DNA of 64,000 nt from Parietaria judaica. Lineage: Eukaryota > Streptophyta > Magnoliopsida > Rosales > Urticaceae. Under the pieces are notes generated by a model that ran no database searches, was not told the origin of the DNA, and saw only the letters and a list, made by a program, of their open reading frames with translations. Of this stretch, positions 48,157 to 60,422 are shown piece after piece; positions within the stretch are counted from its first letter, which is position 1, and every line of letters begins with the position of its first letter. The DNA lies in contig OX940864.1 in NCBI GenBank assembly GCA_954871525.1, positions 16,052,001 through 16,116,000 on the forward strand. Reading direction: 5' to 3'. The translations under genes and the position numbers were made by a program.

Positions 48157-49734
48157 AGGTTTAGTTAAGTACATGTAAATATTTACAGATATGTATATAA
48201 ATTGTAAGATGTAATACATGTTTTTTTTAGGACATGTTTAAAACATGTTTAATGTAAAATTTGATTAGATTTCTAAAATGTAACATGTAAAAATGTAATA
48301 AAATTACATTACATATAAATCATTCCTATTTTTATATTTTATTTTTCATTCCTATTAAAGGGAATGAAATAAAATAAGACTATATTAGGTATTCTTAAAA
48401 TAAAATTATATTTTTTAAAATAATATCAAAGTAAATATCTATGTAATATAATGGATAATTTATACGAATGATTTATTTCATTCACTTTGTAAAATATAAT
48501 AAAATTGCATTACATTACATAAAAAATCCATAAAAAATCTTATAAATCTAATTAAATGTAATAGAAAAGACATGTATATATACTGTATGTCTGTATCGTG
48601 TAAACATGTTACATGTAACATTTAATTAGATTTATACGTTTTTTTTTTAAATTTACATGTACATATAAAGTGAATAAAATAATTAAAAAATAATAATTTT
48701 ACTACATTTATTTAAATTTATAGGTTTTTATATGGATAATTTATGTATTTATTAAAGTGAATGAAAGAAATTATCCATGTAAATTTTTCATATTACATTA
48801 TATAGATATTCACATGGAATCTTATTTTAAAAAATACAATTTTATTTTTAGAATATCTAATATGATATTATGATTATTATAATATATAATTTTATATAAT
48901 TCACTTTAATATGGATAATTTATATGTAATGTAATTTTATTACATTTTTACATGCCACATTTTGTAATTAAATGTTACATTTAATGTTTCATATCCATTA
49001 AAAAAAAAACATGTTTTACATCTTACAGTTTATATACATGTTTTAGCTAAATATATATGAGCTTATTAGCATAATACTCAATTAGGGTCAAACTTTTTTC
49101 AAAAATACTCAAAGGTTTGCTAAAATTAAAGAAATACTCATTTGGACTTTTATGGACAAATTTACCCTCCTTCTTCTCTGAAACTCTCTTCGATCTGCCA
49201 TTAATCCTCACTTACGATCACTGAATTTCTCTTCGATCTTGACCTGTGATTTTCTTCTCTGATTTTTTCTGTCTCTGTCGCTGTACTCGATCTCCGAGGA
49301 CGCCGTCACTGCCAGCGTGATCGAGAGAATCGATCGCGACGTTCGTGACTTGGCTGGAGATTCGCGTCGGAATTCTGATGCCGGAGATTAGGATTTCGGC
49401 GAGAGGAGCGAGTTGAGGAACCTTTGATTTTGTTCGGAGCTGAGATGGGTCGCGCCGGACAGAGGCTCGATGTAGAAAAAGCAGCGGAGAGCGGCTGGGT
49501 TTGTCGTAGGTGGGTCGTGTTCGCCGGCGGGGTCGCTCACAAAGCAGAGAAAGTTGTCGGAGATGGACGTAGACGGAGGAGCGGCGGTGGCGGACGATTG
49601 TGAAGATAGAGTTTTGAACTTCGCCCTTTCTTCTACTATTTTCAGAAATCAACGTCTTATCATCAAGCTTTCGCTTTTAGTGCACGTTGAACCCTTTTTT
49701 CGTAGCTCGGAGAAGATGTGCATGTTTGGAGAAG

Positions 49735-50096
49735 ATTCTGTGTGATCGTACTATTTGCTTTGTGGGAGTGAAGTTAAATATAGACATAAGGAGTATCTAC
49801 ACTACGTGGATCAACATCAAATATGATAAGAGTTTCAGTTTCCATTCATTGAAATGAATACTTGGGAAATTGCTTATTTGGTGGCGGGGTTTCGCCATAA
49901 ACCAGCTCTTTTGACGTGTGGATTGTTGCAAGAACTGGCCATAGAAGTTGGCTTAGATATCAAATGTAATATCACTCACAAGAGCTTTGACTGGAATTCA
50001 AAAGTGTTATCGAAAGAGGATATCAAATTTGTAATCTACGATGTTTACTATTCCACTCGCATTGCGAAGAGTCTTATGTCCGGTTATAGGCCTTAG
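49735..50096 (+). pseudogene. Werner-type 3'-5' exonuclease fragment
   Basis: The open part from 49854 reads WEIAYLVAGF, LLTCGLLQELAIEVGLDIK, SFDWNSKVLSKEDIKF and VIYDVYYSTRIAKSLM. This is the second half of the DnaQ-like fold in plant Werner-syndrome-like exonucleases, including the Exo III tyrosine/aspartate region (YDVYYS). Just upstream, in the same direction but broken by stops, FVGVKLNIDIR resembles the preceding conserved block. The N-terminal Exo I (DxE) part is missing. It is a captured, inactive fragment. Confidence 0.65.
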
Positions 50097-50324
50097 AATT
50101 GATGTCGTTTGTTTATTTTAACTAAGTGCGTCTAATTTATAAATTGGTGTCGTTTGAACATTATGTTATCAGTTTCTACTACAAGCTTTGGTCGAACTGG
50201 AAATGAAAAAGTTGGGCCGATTTAATAGAGCTTGTCGTGAACATTTTATACGAAAAATCCAAAAATATCCTTGACAAATATGTATGTATTTACTAAGAGT
50301 TCATTTTTTTACACAATTATAAAA

Positions 50325-50705
50325 ACTGTAGTTAGTAGTTACACTTGTGTAACCGGAGTTACATAAGTGTAACTATAGTTTTTACAATTGTGTAACCGGA
50401 GTTACATTTTTTAAAGTTGATATTTATATAATAATTTTGAAAATTACAATTGTTCCAAGGTAATTCGGTAGTTACAAATCATATGTGTTTACAAGTGATT
50501 AAAATTACTTACTATAATTTTTAATATGATTAAATCTCACAAGTGTAAACATAGTTACATAATTGTAATATGAGTTACATAAAGATAACTGCAGTTACAC
50601 TTATGTAACTACAATTACCTTTATGTAACTCCAGTTACAGAAAAGTAACTGTAGTTACATAATGGTAACTGAAGTTACAAAAAGGTAATTCTAGATATAT
50701 AATGG
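50325..50705. repeat. Array of short palindromes GTAACTNNAGTTAC
   Basis: The word GTTACATAA.GTAACT and its inverse alternate more than ten times with centres such as GTAACTGCAGTTAC and GTAACTCCAGTTAC. A second cluster with TGTAATTGGAGTTAC words lies at 51535-51700 in the same element. The structure is dyad-rich but not an exact tandem repeat. Confidence 0.7.
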
Positions 50706-51534
50706 TATCTGCAGCTATTTATTTGGTAATCGGAGGAGCAGCTCGTTGCTTGAAGTCAAAGAAATGTCCAAATGGACCAGTCCGAAACTCTTCCACCAGG
50801 CTGGACGGAGAACAAGCAAACTCTTCACATATTCGATTGTCTCAAAACATCAAAATGTAATATGCTTCAGTCCATGTCTTCGTATTTCATGTGGTACAAG
50901 GAACTGCAATAACGTAGATGTAAGTACAATTATATTGTAATTCCAAAACCAAAAAACAAATATCTATACGTAACTACATATCATTTTTATGATATGTAGT
51001 TTCAATTTCAATATTTACAGAAACAAATATGAAACTCCGCAAGGAATTTGACGGGTCAAACCCAAATCTGTCTTCAGAAGTGTTAGATGCATACTTACCG
51101 GATATAACAATAGTTGATTAAGAAAGACTGAAAGTTTATGATTCACAAGGCAGAGACAACAAAGAAGAAAACCGAAAAAATCGAAACATGTCATTGGAAT
51201 CCACTATACCAAAAATTTCACGGACGTTAACCTATCTGCAACAGATGAAAAAAAAATGCATCAGTTATCACGAAGATATGCATAACTAATATCAATCCAT
51301 GCATTTCTACACACAAATCGTGAATTCGCGACACCAAACCAAGCAATCCTCATATAAAGCTTTATTCTTTCACAATTAAATACCGGATACGCCGATTTGA
51401 GATCTATTAAATACTACTATAAACTAACTAAACTTCTCCTTCTTCGAAGTGTAATCCCTAAAAAAACTTAAGAAGTCTCTTTGAGTAGAAATCAAGAAAA
51501 ACGAAGTAATAAGAAACATTTATCAATACAATTA

Positions 51535-51700
51535 TGTAATTGGAAGTCCAATTACATAAGTCCAATTACACTTATGTAATTGGAGTTACAATTACGTAAC
51601 TACAATTACCTTTATATAATTCTAGTTACATAACCGTAAATTCACTTACGTAATTACACTTATAATTATATGTGAGTTACACAACGTAATTGGAGTTACC
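51535..51700. repeat. Second cluster of TGTAATTGGAGTTAC palindromes
   Basis: Degenerate relatives of the 50325-50705 array. Located toward the opposite end of the nested element, which could reflect ancient symmetry of that element. Confidence 0.6.
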
Positions 51701-52736
51701 TCTATTTTTTTTTTTATGAATGTTTTGATTTCAACTTCGGGCTAGAGGACAAAGCCTTTGTGGAATTGCCACGTCTTTTCGATTTCATACCTAAAAGAAA
51801 TTAAAGGAAACATAATAAGCAAGATTCGATTTCGGAAAGGCCCCGAAAAATCTAGGACATTGCCCGAACGGAACCTTTCATCTATAATTTTATTGTTCGT
51901 ATAAGAAACAGAACATTACCCAAAAAATCGAGTTTGAACTCAACACAAATTACTTAAAAATCATCATACACAGAAGAGATGAGCTTATTCGTGAAATAAA
52001 GATTCTATCAAAATCAAAGCCATGAATGTATAACTGATTCAATAATCGAAAGCATGAAATAAGAGAGAAAAAGACGATGTAATTCCCAAAAGAAACCCTA
52101 AATTTGGCTAGAACAAGTAATTTTATCTCTCCTGACAAACCTAATTTTTTTCCCTTGCCAAGAGAAACGTTGTGTATGTGGTTGTGTAATTCTGATATTT
52201 TTGGATCATAGACTGTCCAACAAAGCAAAAAAAAAACCCTAAAATTACGCACAAAATTTGATCGAACAAGATAAACCTAAAGATCAGTATGAACCGAAAC
52301 ATGCAAGGGAAAAATTCAAAAACAACAACGAAAGATGATGGTTACCTCTGAGATTGCGGCGGAGATGAGTTCGTCGAGATAGGGCGACACCAGACATGGA
52401 GGAGAGAGAGCTCGATAGAGATGAGCAAGGTGATAAGCTCGTCGGCGATTGAGGAGTCGAGAGATAGCTCGTCGACGACGCGATTGCAGAGTGAGCGAGA
52501 GGATTCGAGAGAGAGAGCTCGCGGTTGCACAGAGGAGAGCGAGAGTGGAGTCGATTGCACAGACGAGAGCGAGAGTGGAATTAGCGTCAGGGGTAGTTTA
52601 GGAAACATATCTTTAAATTGAGTATGATATGAATTAAGCAAACTTTGAGTATTTTTTAAATAGTTTGACCCTAATTGAGTATTTTACTAATAATCCGAAT
52701 ATTTATATGTACCTTACCAACACCAAATGTCATCAG

Positions 52737-52805
52737 GGTGCAGGGTGTGGTGGATGAGTGCATGGATTTGGGGCTGCACACTGGTCGTGGGTTCGAATAT
52801 TACCA
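52737..52805 (+). other. tRNA-like module in the right arm
   Basis: GGGTGTGGTGGATGAG aligns with the A-box region of the left-arm module, and CGTGGGTTCGAAT is B-box-like; a T run (TTTTTTT) follows at about 52812. It is the inverted partner of 48085-48156. Confidence 0.5.
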
Positions 52806-53125
52806 GCATCCAATTTTTTTACAATATTGGTGACGCGTGTTAAGCCGAGAGTGGAGGAGGCCGAGCCACGTGGCTGAGCGAGAATGAGCGTGGAGAGAGA
52901 CAGAGGGACCCCCATGAGAAAAAAAGGAAAAAGAAAAGCAATATAAATAAAATAGGCCACGTGGCATGTTCAAGTTCCACGTGGCTGAGTGACGTGGCAA
53001 AAGAGAACATTAGCTGCTAAAAAAGTAAAATTTAGGTACATTAACTACCATAAAAAAAGTTTTGATACATATTTAAAAAAAACACAAACATTAGGCACTT
53101 TGGCCGTATTTTACCCTAATATATA

Positions 53126-53870
53126 ATAGCCTAAGTATCTAATATTTTTATTTTTATTATTATTGTAGCATAAATTTAAATTTTTCTACGATAAAAGCTC
53201 TTATGTTAACTATTTTGATTTTCTCCAAAATACATCGATTTATTTTTAATGTCTCGCCAATAATAATAATAATAAAAAAACATAAAAGAAAGATATTTAA
53301 AAATTTCCAACAGTGACACATGTACTCCGAGTCTTAATGAAACATTTGAGATCTTCTTAGATCAATTACTAATAATTAACAAAATTTAGAGAGCGTCAAA
53401 TTATTACATGTTACTAAGAATTTTGATCGTGATTTTTTTTGAATTAATTCATGCTACTACAAAACTTAAAGAATGAATATCAATAATACATGAATATTTG
53501 CGGTTGGAAAAATAAAAAATGAATATCTTTACATGGTAAGTTGGAAAAATTCCCATGAAAAGTGCGATCGATTTGCTTTGCTTGCTGTGCAAACCAATGC
53601 ACAATAACCGCTAATGCAAACCATACAGAATTTCATTCACATCAAGACAGCCTCTTCTTCTTTGATAATCCGATTTGTCTCAAAATATGCAACAATTGCT
53701 CTGCTCGGCTCCTTCCGTCCTCTCCTCTGTTGAATTCATATGTTGTGGAAATATATAAATTTCAAGTAAATTAGCTATTAGAAGTTTTTCAATTAATAGT
53801 TGGTGTTAGTATAGCTGAATTCATATGAATTATTTTCATGATGATACCTTGTTAGAAGAATAGCGCATAC
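53126..53870. other. AT-rich spacer, no exon seen
   Basis: Lies between the foldback element and the most distal recognisable exon of the MROH1-like pseudogene. An open frame at 53562-53774 has no recognisable motif. Confidence 0.45.
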
Positions 53871-56344
53871 CGGATGATTCGGTAAAGCGAAGAACCCTAA
53901 GGTGGCCTGCCATTTTTGCAGAAAATTAAATTGGAGCAGAAGAAATCAATTCCAAATTATTCTGATGGATATTTCACTAAGGCAAATCACAATACACAAT
54001 ATTAATAGCTATTTAGTCCCAAAAATTATGTACATAACCTTCCTTTTTTTTTAGGAAATATTTTTTAGGAAATAAAAAAATACTCCTATCTAATAGAAAA
54101 CTAATATAGGAATTTAATCGTATTACGACAATTATATAATAGTTCTTAAATTTGCATTGCATTAGAACCATAATATAAGAAATTTTACCTTCAGAACATG
54201 ACTTCGGGTTTCAATAGTTAATTTCGGCTCCACAGAAACCAATGTTGGGGCCTGGAAAATCGAGTACAAAATGGGATGAATACCACACAGCTCAGTAAAA
54301 TCTGGTCAAACTTATAAATCGAAACTGAGAAACTAAAACTCGAACGAAATTAAGAAACATGAGTGCGAAGAAGCTCAAGATTAGAATCACCAAATCCCTC
54401 ACTGTTATCATCGCGTCCCATTAGAGCATTTGATCTCTTCGCTTCAATGGAAATGAAGCACCACTTTCCGCGGCATTAATGACCTGCATAGTAAATGTAG
54501 ATAACGTTTTATTCTACAAAGACTTGATTTGGTTTATTATTTTGCTTATGTTACATGCATATCATTGTGGAATCATTAGGGTAACTTAAAATACTCAAGG
54601 AAAGCTAAGAATGGACCTAGTATTAGACTAAATAAGGCTACATCACGTAAGAGCTATTCAAGCGTACAAGTAAACATACCTATAATGAATTAAGAAGAAA
54701 CAAACTAATTATGAAGCCAATTAGATTTCATTTTCAACACTTAAATGTTGGATTCAGAAGAGAGCAGACCTAGCAAATCAATAGCCGTGATAACTGCCTG
54801 CTTGGCTGTAGGATCGCACACGTTGAGAAGCCGCGAAAGCATGTTAGTCCCCTGCAAGAGAGATGGATTATCAGATACATTTCTGAAACTAATATTAGCT
54901 ATCAGAGTCGGCAAAAAGAAAAAGAAAAAAAAAAAAAAGCAAAGAGCCTGCTCAGAGCATTTTCAACGTGTTGTAGATTCATTGATCTAGACCCGTGTTA
55001 CACTTTTTTTTCTTCTTCTCAAAATGCCTTTGCTGAGTAGGATAAAACCGAAACTGCAGTTTGGTGAGCAGCATTTTTATAAACCAAACAACTGAAACTG
55101 CGTTTGATAAATATTTCTATAAAGCAGTTTCTGAAAATGAAACTGTGAAAACAAATAATATCTCCTCATTAAAATAAGAAATTCATTATAATATATAATC
55201 GTCCAATTAGGTACCACATGTGGCAGTCCACATTTGGATGTAACTGAGATTGTAGGTCAGAGAAGAACCACAAATATCTAACACTCAATTTTATATAGAC
55301 ATACAACACGTCAATTTTTAAAAAATGAAAAAAAAAACTCCAATCTAATTTTTATCCAGTATAGAGTAAAGGGAAGAAAGCCATACAACAAGCGCGTCTA
55401 TTCTGGCTTCGATTACTGATGATGGAGCATATTTAGCAGCATATCCATACATCCGAGCCGTGTAAGACAGTGTCTAAGACAGTGTCAAGGTGAGATGCTG
55501 CAACTTGAACACAAAAAACAAAACTAAAAAAAGGATTGGTCACAAAAAGCATAGTGAAAAAGGACTACTTATATTTAGGGATGAAAGTTTTATACGTAAA
55601 CCCGTGTAATCAAATATTAAACCGAATCAATTTGTGGTCCACAGTCCACACAATAAAAACCGATTTTTGGTTTTCATAAATAAATCAATAATAATGGTAA
55701 AAAAAAACAAGGTTCGTAAACTCTATTTGGTCCAAACAAACTGGTTACCAATTTGGATGTGTTTAAAAATTACGGGTTTTTTTTTTTTTTTTTTTGTCTT
55801 TCAATGTATTAAAATTTTATTTTAAACCGAAATCGGTTTGAAAAATGTCAAAACACCGATTTTCCCCATGTTTACTTAAGAAACGCTTACTAGTCCAAAG
55901 GCTTTTGCCAATCCAACCCTAATTGTTGGGATCGCGATGTTAGCTTGACTATACATCCGATCCAATCAATCTTATTGCGCACGCATGTATACCCTGTCAT
56001 TCACTTTTTGGAGTAGCATCCCAAAGCAATTCACTTTTTGGAGTAGCATCCCAAAGCACCTGTAAAACAAAGATTGTATCACTCCACAAGCATAATGAGC
56101 AAACATTCAATTCAAACCTCCGTTACCTAAATCTATTCTTAAAAAAAAATCATTTTAGAAGATAAACATTGATCAAAGTATGCTGTTTAGAAAGAAAGAA
56201 AGAAAAAAACGTTGATATCGAAGGATTAATACCGGTGAAGTAGTCCAGAATGTTCATCATCAGATGTATAAAGTTCATACTGCAGGGTAAAAGCGTTTCC
56301 AACTGAGACCACCCAGTCAGCATCTTGAATCACATATCCTCGTC
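53871..56344 (-). pseudogene. MROH1 / SHOOT GRAVITROPISM 6-like HEAT-repeat gene fragment
   Basis: Seven short exon-like blocks lie in order on the minus strand: about 56344-56233 ([17 protein letters not shown]), 56059-55891 (CFGMLLQKVN twice, DRVYMRA, SQANIAIPT, VGLAKAFGL), 55503-55387 (ASHLDTVLD, then [20 protein letters not shown]), 54851-54770 ([20 protein letters not shown]), about 54488-54363 (VINAAESGASFPLKRRDQML, then MGRDDNSEGFGDSNLELLR after a frame break), 54251-54189 (TLVSVEPKLTIETRSHVLK) and 53906-53871 (ATLGFFALPNHP). These blocks resemble, from my knowledge of the family, plant maestro HEAT-like (MROH1) proteins. Two stops, an internal exon deletion, a small deletion after RRDQML and a damaged splice donor make it non-functional. 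Both gene ends are missing here. Confidence 0.7.
55998..56057. repeat. 30-bp in-frame tandem duplication in the MROH1-like exon
   Basis: ATTCACTTTTTGGAGTAGCA followed by TCCCAAAGCA occurs twice head to tail. On the minus strand it doubles the decapeptide CFGMLLQKVN. Confidence 0.9.
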
Positions 56345-58474
56345 TGCCGGTGGAAAAATGAGCTCTAGCTTGCAAAGTAATATTATCACCTCGTCTTTTG
56401 CTCTTTCCATATCTTCTCTGTTCAACGTCTGTGTACTTATTTTCTTGAAAAAATTACAGAGTTCCACGATTGTCGTGGAAACAGACTCATCAGACAAACG
56501 ACTGCGAACCCCAACTGGCAACAGACGTTGCATCATTATATGGCAATCGTGCGACTTCAATCCAGTGATGTTACTATCATTATCAGGCACTTTCTTCTTA
56601 AAGTACGAACCAAAACCGTCTAGAAGCTTAACGCTTTTGATGAATTGACAAAAAAGTTTTCTTTGATCGGGCATAAAGGAAAAGTCCGGATGCGGTTTAA
56701 CGATCGTACCGCGAACTTCTCGCAAATGTAGCTTCTCTCGTATGCCTAACTTTTCCAAGTCTCGTCGAGCATTGTCTGTGTCTTTCGAATTATCGTTCAT
56801 CAAGAGGGTCCAAAGTAGACTTTCGCACACATTTTTTTTTCAATATGCATCAAGTCTAAATTGTGTTTCAACTCTAACGATGACCAATACGGAAGCTCAA
56901 AGAAAATACTTTTTTTTGTCCAATTCAATTCCGTAACACCAAGTTTGCGTTTAACTCCTCCAAAAGCAGAATGCTTACCTGGCAAGGCATTAGGCAAGAG
57001 AGACAATTGCTCTAAGATTTGTTGTCCGGTTCGCCATCTTGGTGGACGTCTTCTTTCGCTATTTGGGTATATTTTTTTCTCATTCCGATAGCGATGAGTA
57101 ATCAGTAAAAACATACAATGCCCAAAATAAACTACTTTGTTAGTAACTTTTTGCGAAGGAGTATCGTCGTTACATGTCGGACATGCTTTATAGCCTTGTC
57201 CACTCCAACCAGACAAACTACTCCTTGCAGGAAAATCACTGATAGTCCACATTAACGTTGCACGCATCGTGAATACAGTTTTCGTCGCAACGTCGCGTGT
57301 TGGAATGCCAACATCCCACAAAAATTTCAGCTCGTCAAAAAGACGTCCATATCCTTACCCGGCGATTTGGGACCGGGAATCAGCAGTGTAAGTATGAATG
57401 TAGACTCCTTCATACATAACCACGGTGGTAAATTGTATGTCGTCAATATCACGGGCCACATACTGTAAGGTGGAATCATTTGGCCAAAAGGATTGAAACC
57501 GTCAGCTGACAACCCCAATCGAACATTTTTCGGCTCTCTAGCGAATTCAGGATACCTTGCATCGAAGTCTTTCCAAGCAGCCGCGTCAACTGGATGGCCC
57601 ATTAAACTATCTTCTGTGGACTACCTTCTCTTATGCTAAGACATATTTTTTGCGGTAAGCCTTGAACTGAAGAGACGTTTGAGCCTCGGTGCTAATGGAA
57701 AATACTTCAACATTTTATGAGGAATTTTTTTTTTCCTTTTGTATCCTTGTCCTCCCACCGACTCTCTTCGCACACTGGACAATTCTCTTTCGAAGCATTT
57801 TCTTTCCATTACAAGCAACAATCGTTCTTGCAAACATGGATAGATTCGTAGCCCATCCCTAATTTTTTTAACTTCTTCTTCGCTTCATAAAATGACTTCG
57901 GTACCCGATTTTCCTTAGGAAATGAGAACTTCAAAATCTCCAAAAGTTGGTCAAATGAACTATTTGTCCATTTATTGTTGACTTTCAAATGCATGATCTT
58001 TGCCAAGAAATTGAGTGAAGACAACCAATCACATCCTGGGTACAACTCTGCCTGTAACTCCTCTGATAGCTCATCAAAATAATGGTCGGTGATTCTTTCA
58101 GCCTCGGGCAATACCTCTTCCGCATTGTTGACACCACAATCGTCTATATCGTATTCGCCGATCAAATCTTGCAAAACATCGCCCATCCCAGTTGTGGTCA
58201 CGTCATCTTCAACAAAGGCCGCTGGAGGATCCAACTCACCATGATGAATCCAATTCACGTAAGTAGTGTCAAACCCGAAGGTGAAAATATGGTCCCCAAT
58301 TGTTCTAGGTGTATGTCTAACCATATTTACACAGCGTTTGCAAGGACAAAGAGACTTGCCACTATTATTGACGTGTTTTTCGGCAAGATGCTCAAAAGCA
58401 TTGCACCCCTGCCAATACTCGTTCGTTCTACGGTTTGTAAGGAATATCCAACTCTTTTCGGGTGGCAAAGACAT
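56345..58474 (-). pseudogene. CACTA (En/Spm) Tnp2-type transposase, truncated and frameshifted
   Basis: The N-terminal frame 58474-57809 (MSLPPEKSWI, CPCKRCVNMVRHTP, HLAEKHV, HHGE) is the transposase-associated domain. It is followed in other frames by RLGLSADGFNPFGQM (57602-57327), the Tnp2 block WTISDFPARSSLSGWSGQGYKACPTC (57321-56800) and GLKSHDCHIMMQRLLPVGVR and [13 protein letters not shown], the beginning of the DUF4218-like region (56830-56345). At least three frameshifts occur. It stops abruptly after IFPPA where MROH1-like sequence begins on the same strand. CACTA termini and a 3-bp duplication were not found. Confidence 0.85.
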
Positions 58475-58987
58475 GTCCTGTAATTGAAGAATATAATATA
58501 CGATGAAATTTTATTAAATTCTATACAATTTTTATTTTAACTGTAATAGAGTTAATTACAAAATTTATAAGATAGGAATGTTGGAGTTAGTTTTATTAAA
58601 ACTATGAAATTTAGTTAATTTTATTAAAATTATGAAATTTTATTAAGGTTAATAAATTTTATTAGAGTCAATTATATTAATGAACTAATTCAATTATTTA
58701 TAAAAGATAATTAAAGATCGGTTGTTTATATTGGATATGTTTACTGTTTCATTTTTTATATTGAATAATTATTTAAAATTGGACAGCACAACGATTAGAA
58801 ACCACTCACTCCCCAAATGCTAATTTCTTCGATAATGACATTACCTTATAAGGTAGTGAGGTTGGAACTCCAATTTTTTTTTTTTTTAATCACTTATAGT
58901 ACTAGTTTTTAAAATTACAAATTTACACCTTTTACACTAAAAAATTATGAAAATGATATTATATTGTTGAATATCATTATGTTTAGT

Positions 58988-59026
<39 letters not shown>

Positions 59027-59886
59027 TATCATGATTATTCAACTAAATATACATACAGAGTCGCGCCATGAGGTTGATTAGTAAAAAATTCGTTGCGAAG
59101 GTCTTATAATATATATATATATATATTTCATCAAGTTTATGTCTTACTGAAATTTAGCTTTCAAGACTATTTCTTTAAACCACCCACCGAACTTTAATTT
59201 TCTTTTCTAACGAGGCTTAATTTAATGTACAATATTGCTAATTCATAAAATAATAGAAAACAAAATGATAAATATATTTTCTTAGCACAGAAATAAGGAA
59301 ATAGTCTAATGTATGACTGTAAAAATAAATATATTAACGAGATAATAACTGCAAAAATATTCAGATTATGGTCGATAATAGACCCAAATTTCCCAAAATC
59401 ACTATTCTGCATATGTAATTAACACTTAAATGAAGTACTAAAAACAATACCGAGAGCAACTCGAGCCAATAGGAGGCAATGGGGCAGTGGGAAGGGCAAC
59501 AGTCAACAGATGGGGCTTCGGGATTGGGCAACGAGCAAGAACACGTCTGAGACAACGGCTAGCTTGAGCTTCCGAACCGAAAAAAAGAAATTAGTAACAA
59601 AATACAAAATTAATTAACTAAAACACAAATAAATACAAATAAGAGTGTTGAGAAACGAGCGTTACGCAACAAGGCATAGACATGACTATGGCAGCAAGCA
59701 CGGGACAAGACCGAGACAACAATACGAGACACGGACAAGCTTCCAAATAAAAAGAGAAACTTTTGCCTCTAAGTTTTCTCCCAAAAACTTGCGCCACTAG
59801 TGGGATGCGAATAGGAGAAATAAATAAGTAATATTGTTTTCTTAGACACTAGTTTTTGTAATAGATACTTTATATATAACATTATA
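58475..59886. other. AT-rich spacer, possible 5' part of the CACTA remnant
   Basis: It contains repeated GAAATTTTATTAA words (about 58504-58670), an AT run (58989-59021) and GC-richer patches with ACGAGCAAGAACACG and CACGGGACAAGACCGAG (59430-59740) that could be subterminal CACTA repeats. No gene is recognisable. Confidence 0.4.
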
Positions 59887-60116
59887 GGGTTAATTGCGGC
59901 GAAAAGACACAAACTTTGGTCAAATTCTCTCCCGTGTACTCAATCATTGTAAATAGCGCCAAAAGTACCCAAACTCGGTAGTTGGGAGTTGACCGAGGAA
60001 ATTTTTCCATGTGGCTATTAGCCTTTGCCACGTGGCACGCCACATAGCACTTGGCCGCCACGTGGCATGCCACGTAATTATTATTTTTTAAATATTTTTT
60101 ATAAAAAAATATATTT
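59887..60116. mobile_element. Single arm of a foldback Mutator-like element
   Basis: GGGTTAATTGCGGCGAAAAG, TTGGTCAAATTCTCTCCCGTG, GGAGTTGACCGAGGAAATTT and CCACGTGGCA words match one arm of the 43127-44043 element closely. The other arm is absent. Confidence 0.75.
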
Positions 60117-60377
60117 TTATTTGTGGCAGGTGCAAATTCTTAGTGTACGACTTTGTCGTTTATAAACTAGCATAAAAAAACAGATCGTTCAAGCCTAAGA
60201 TACAAAACAATGAATCAGGTCCTTTTGAAGGAAAATATTCAAAATTTATTTAAAAAAATATATTAAAAGAGAGAAAGAATGAAGGTTATTTTTGTTTTAT
60301 GTTAAATATTTTGAGCTGATGGGTATTTATTGAAACGGTTTGCCTAATAATGGGTATTTCAATAATTCACCTTTAAG

Positions 60378-60421
<44 letters not shown>
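60378..60421. repeat. (ATA)n microsatellite
   Basis: About 14 trinucleotide units in a pure run. Confidence 0.93.

Positions 60422-60422
<1 letters not shown>

Larger units (their letters stand above)
49059..52697. mobile_element. 3.6-kb element nested in the foldback element, carrying gene fragments
   Basis: Both ends carry AATACTCAATTAGGGTCAAAC in inverted orientation, with further matching TACTCAAAG blocks. The flanks AATATATAT (49050-49058) and AATATTTAT (52698-52706) match at 8 of 9 positions. The boundaries are supported independently: removing this segment makes the two arms of the host element equal in length. Inside are a Werner-type exonuclease fragment (49735-50096), GC-rich blocks near 49240-49600 and 52330-52580, and arrays of short palindromes. 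This has the shape of a Pack-type (gene-fragment-carrying) element, superfamily uncertain. Confidence 0.72.
47760..53116. mobile_element. Large foldback Mutator-like element, split by a 3.6-kb insertion
   Basis: Perfect 9-bp duplications TAATATATA flank it at 47751-47759 and 53117-53125. The left end is (A)GGTAAAATGCGGCCAAAG and the right end, inverted, GGGTAAAATACGGCCAAAG. Arms contain paired CCACGTGGC-rich blocks and a tRNA-like module, and pair again through an AT-rich centre near 48620. Without the insertion at 49059-52697 the element is about 1.71 kb with arms of about 860 bp each, so it is one long palindrome. It is non-coding and the largest member of its family here. Confidence 0.88.

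Noticed and set aside
49218..49652. Arginine-rich minus-strand open frame
   Set aside because: Low-complexity translation of a GC-rich block; no motif or codon evidence.
50325..51700. CRISPR-like array
   Set aside because: Units are degenerate palindromes without regular spacers, and the DNA is plant nuclear.
59794..59802. CACTA terminus (CACTAGTG)
   Set aside because: A palindromic match to five bases only; no partner end or 3-bp duplication was found.
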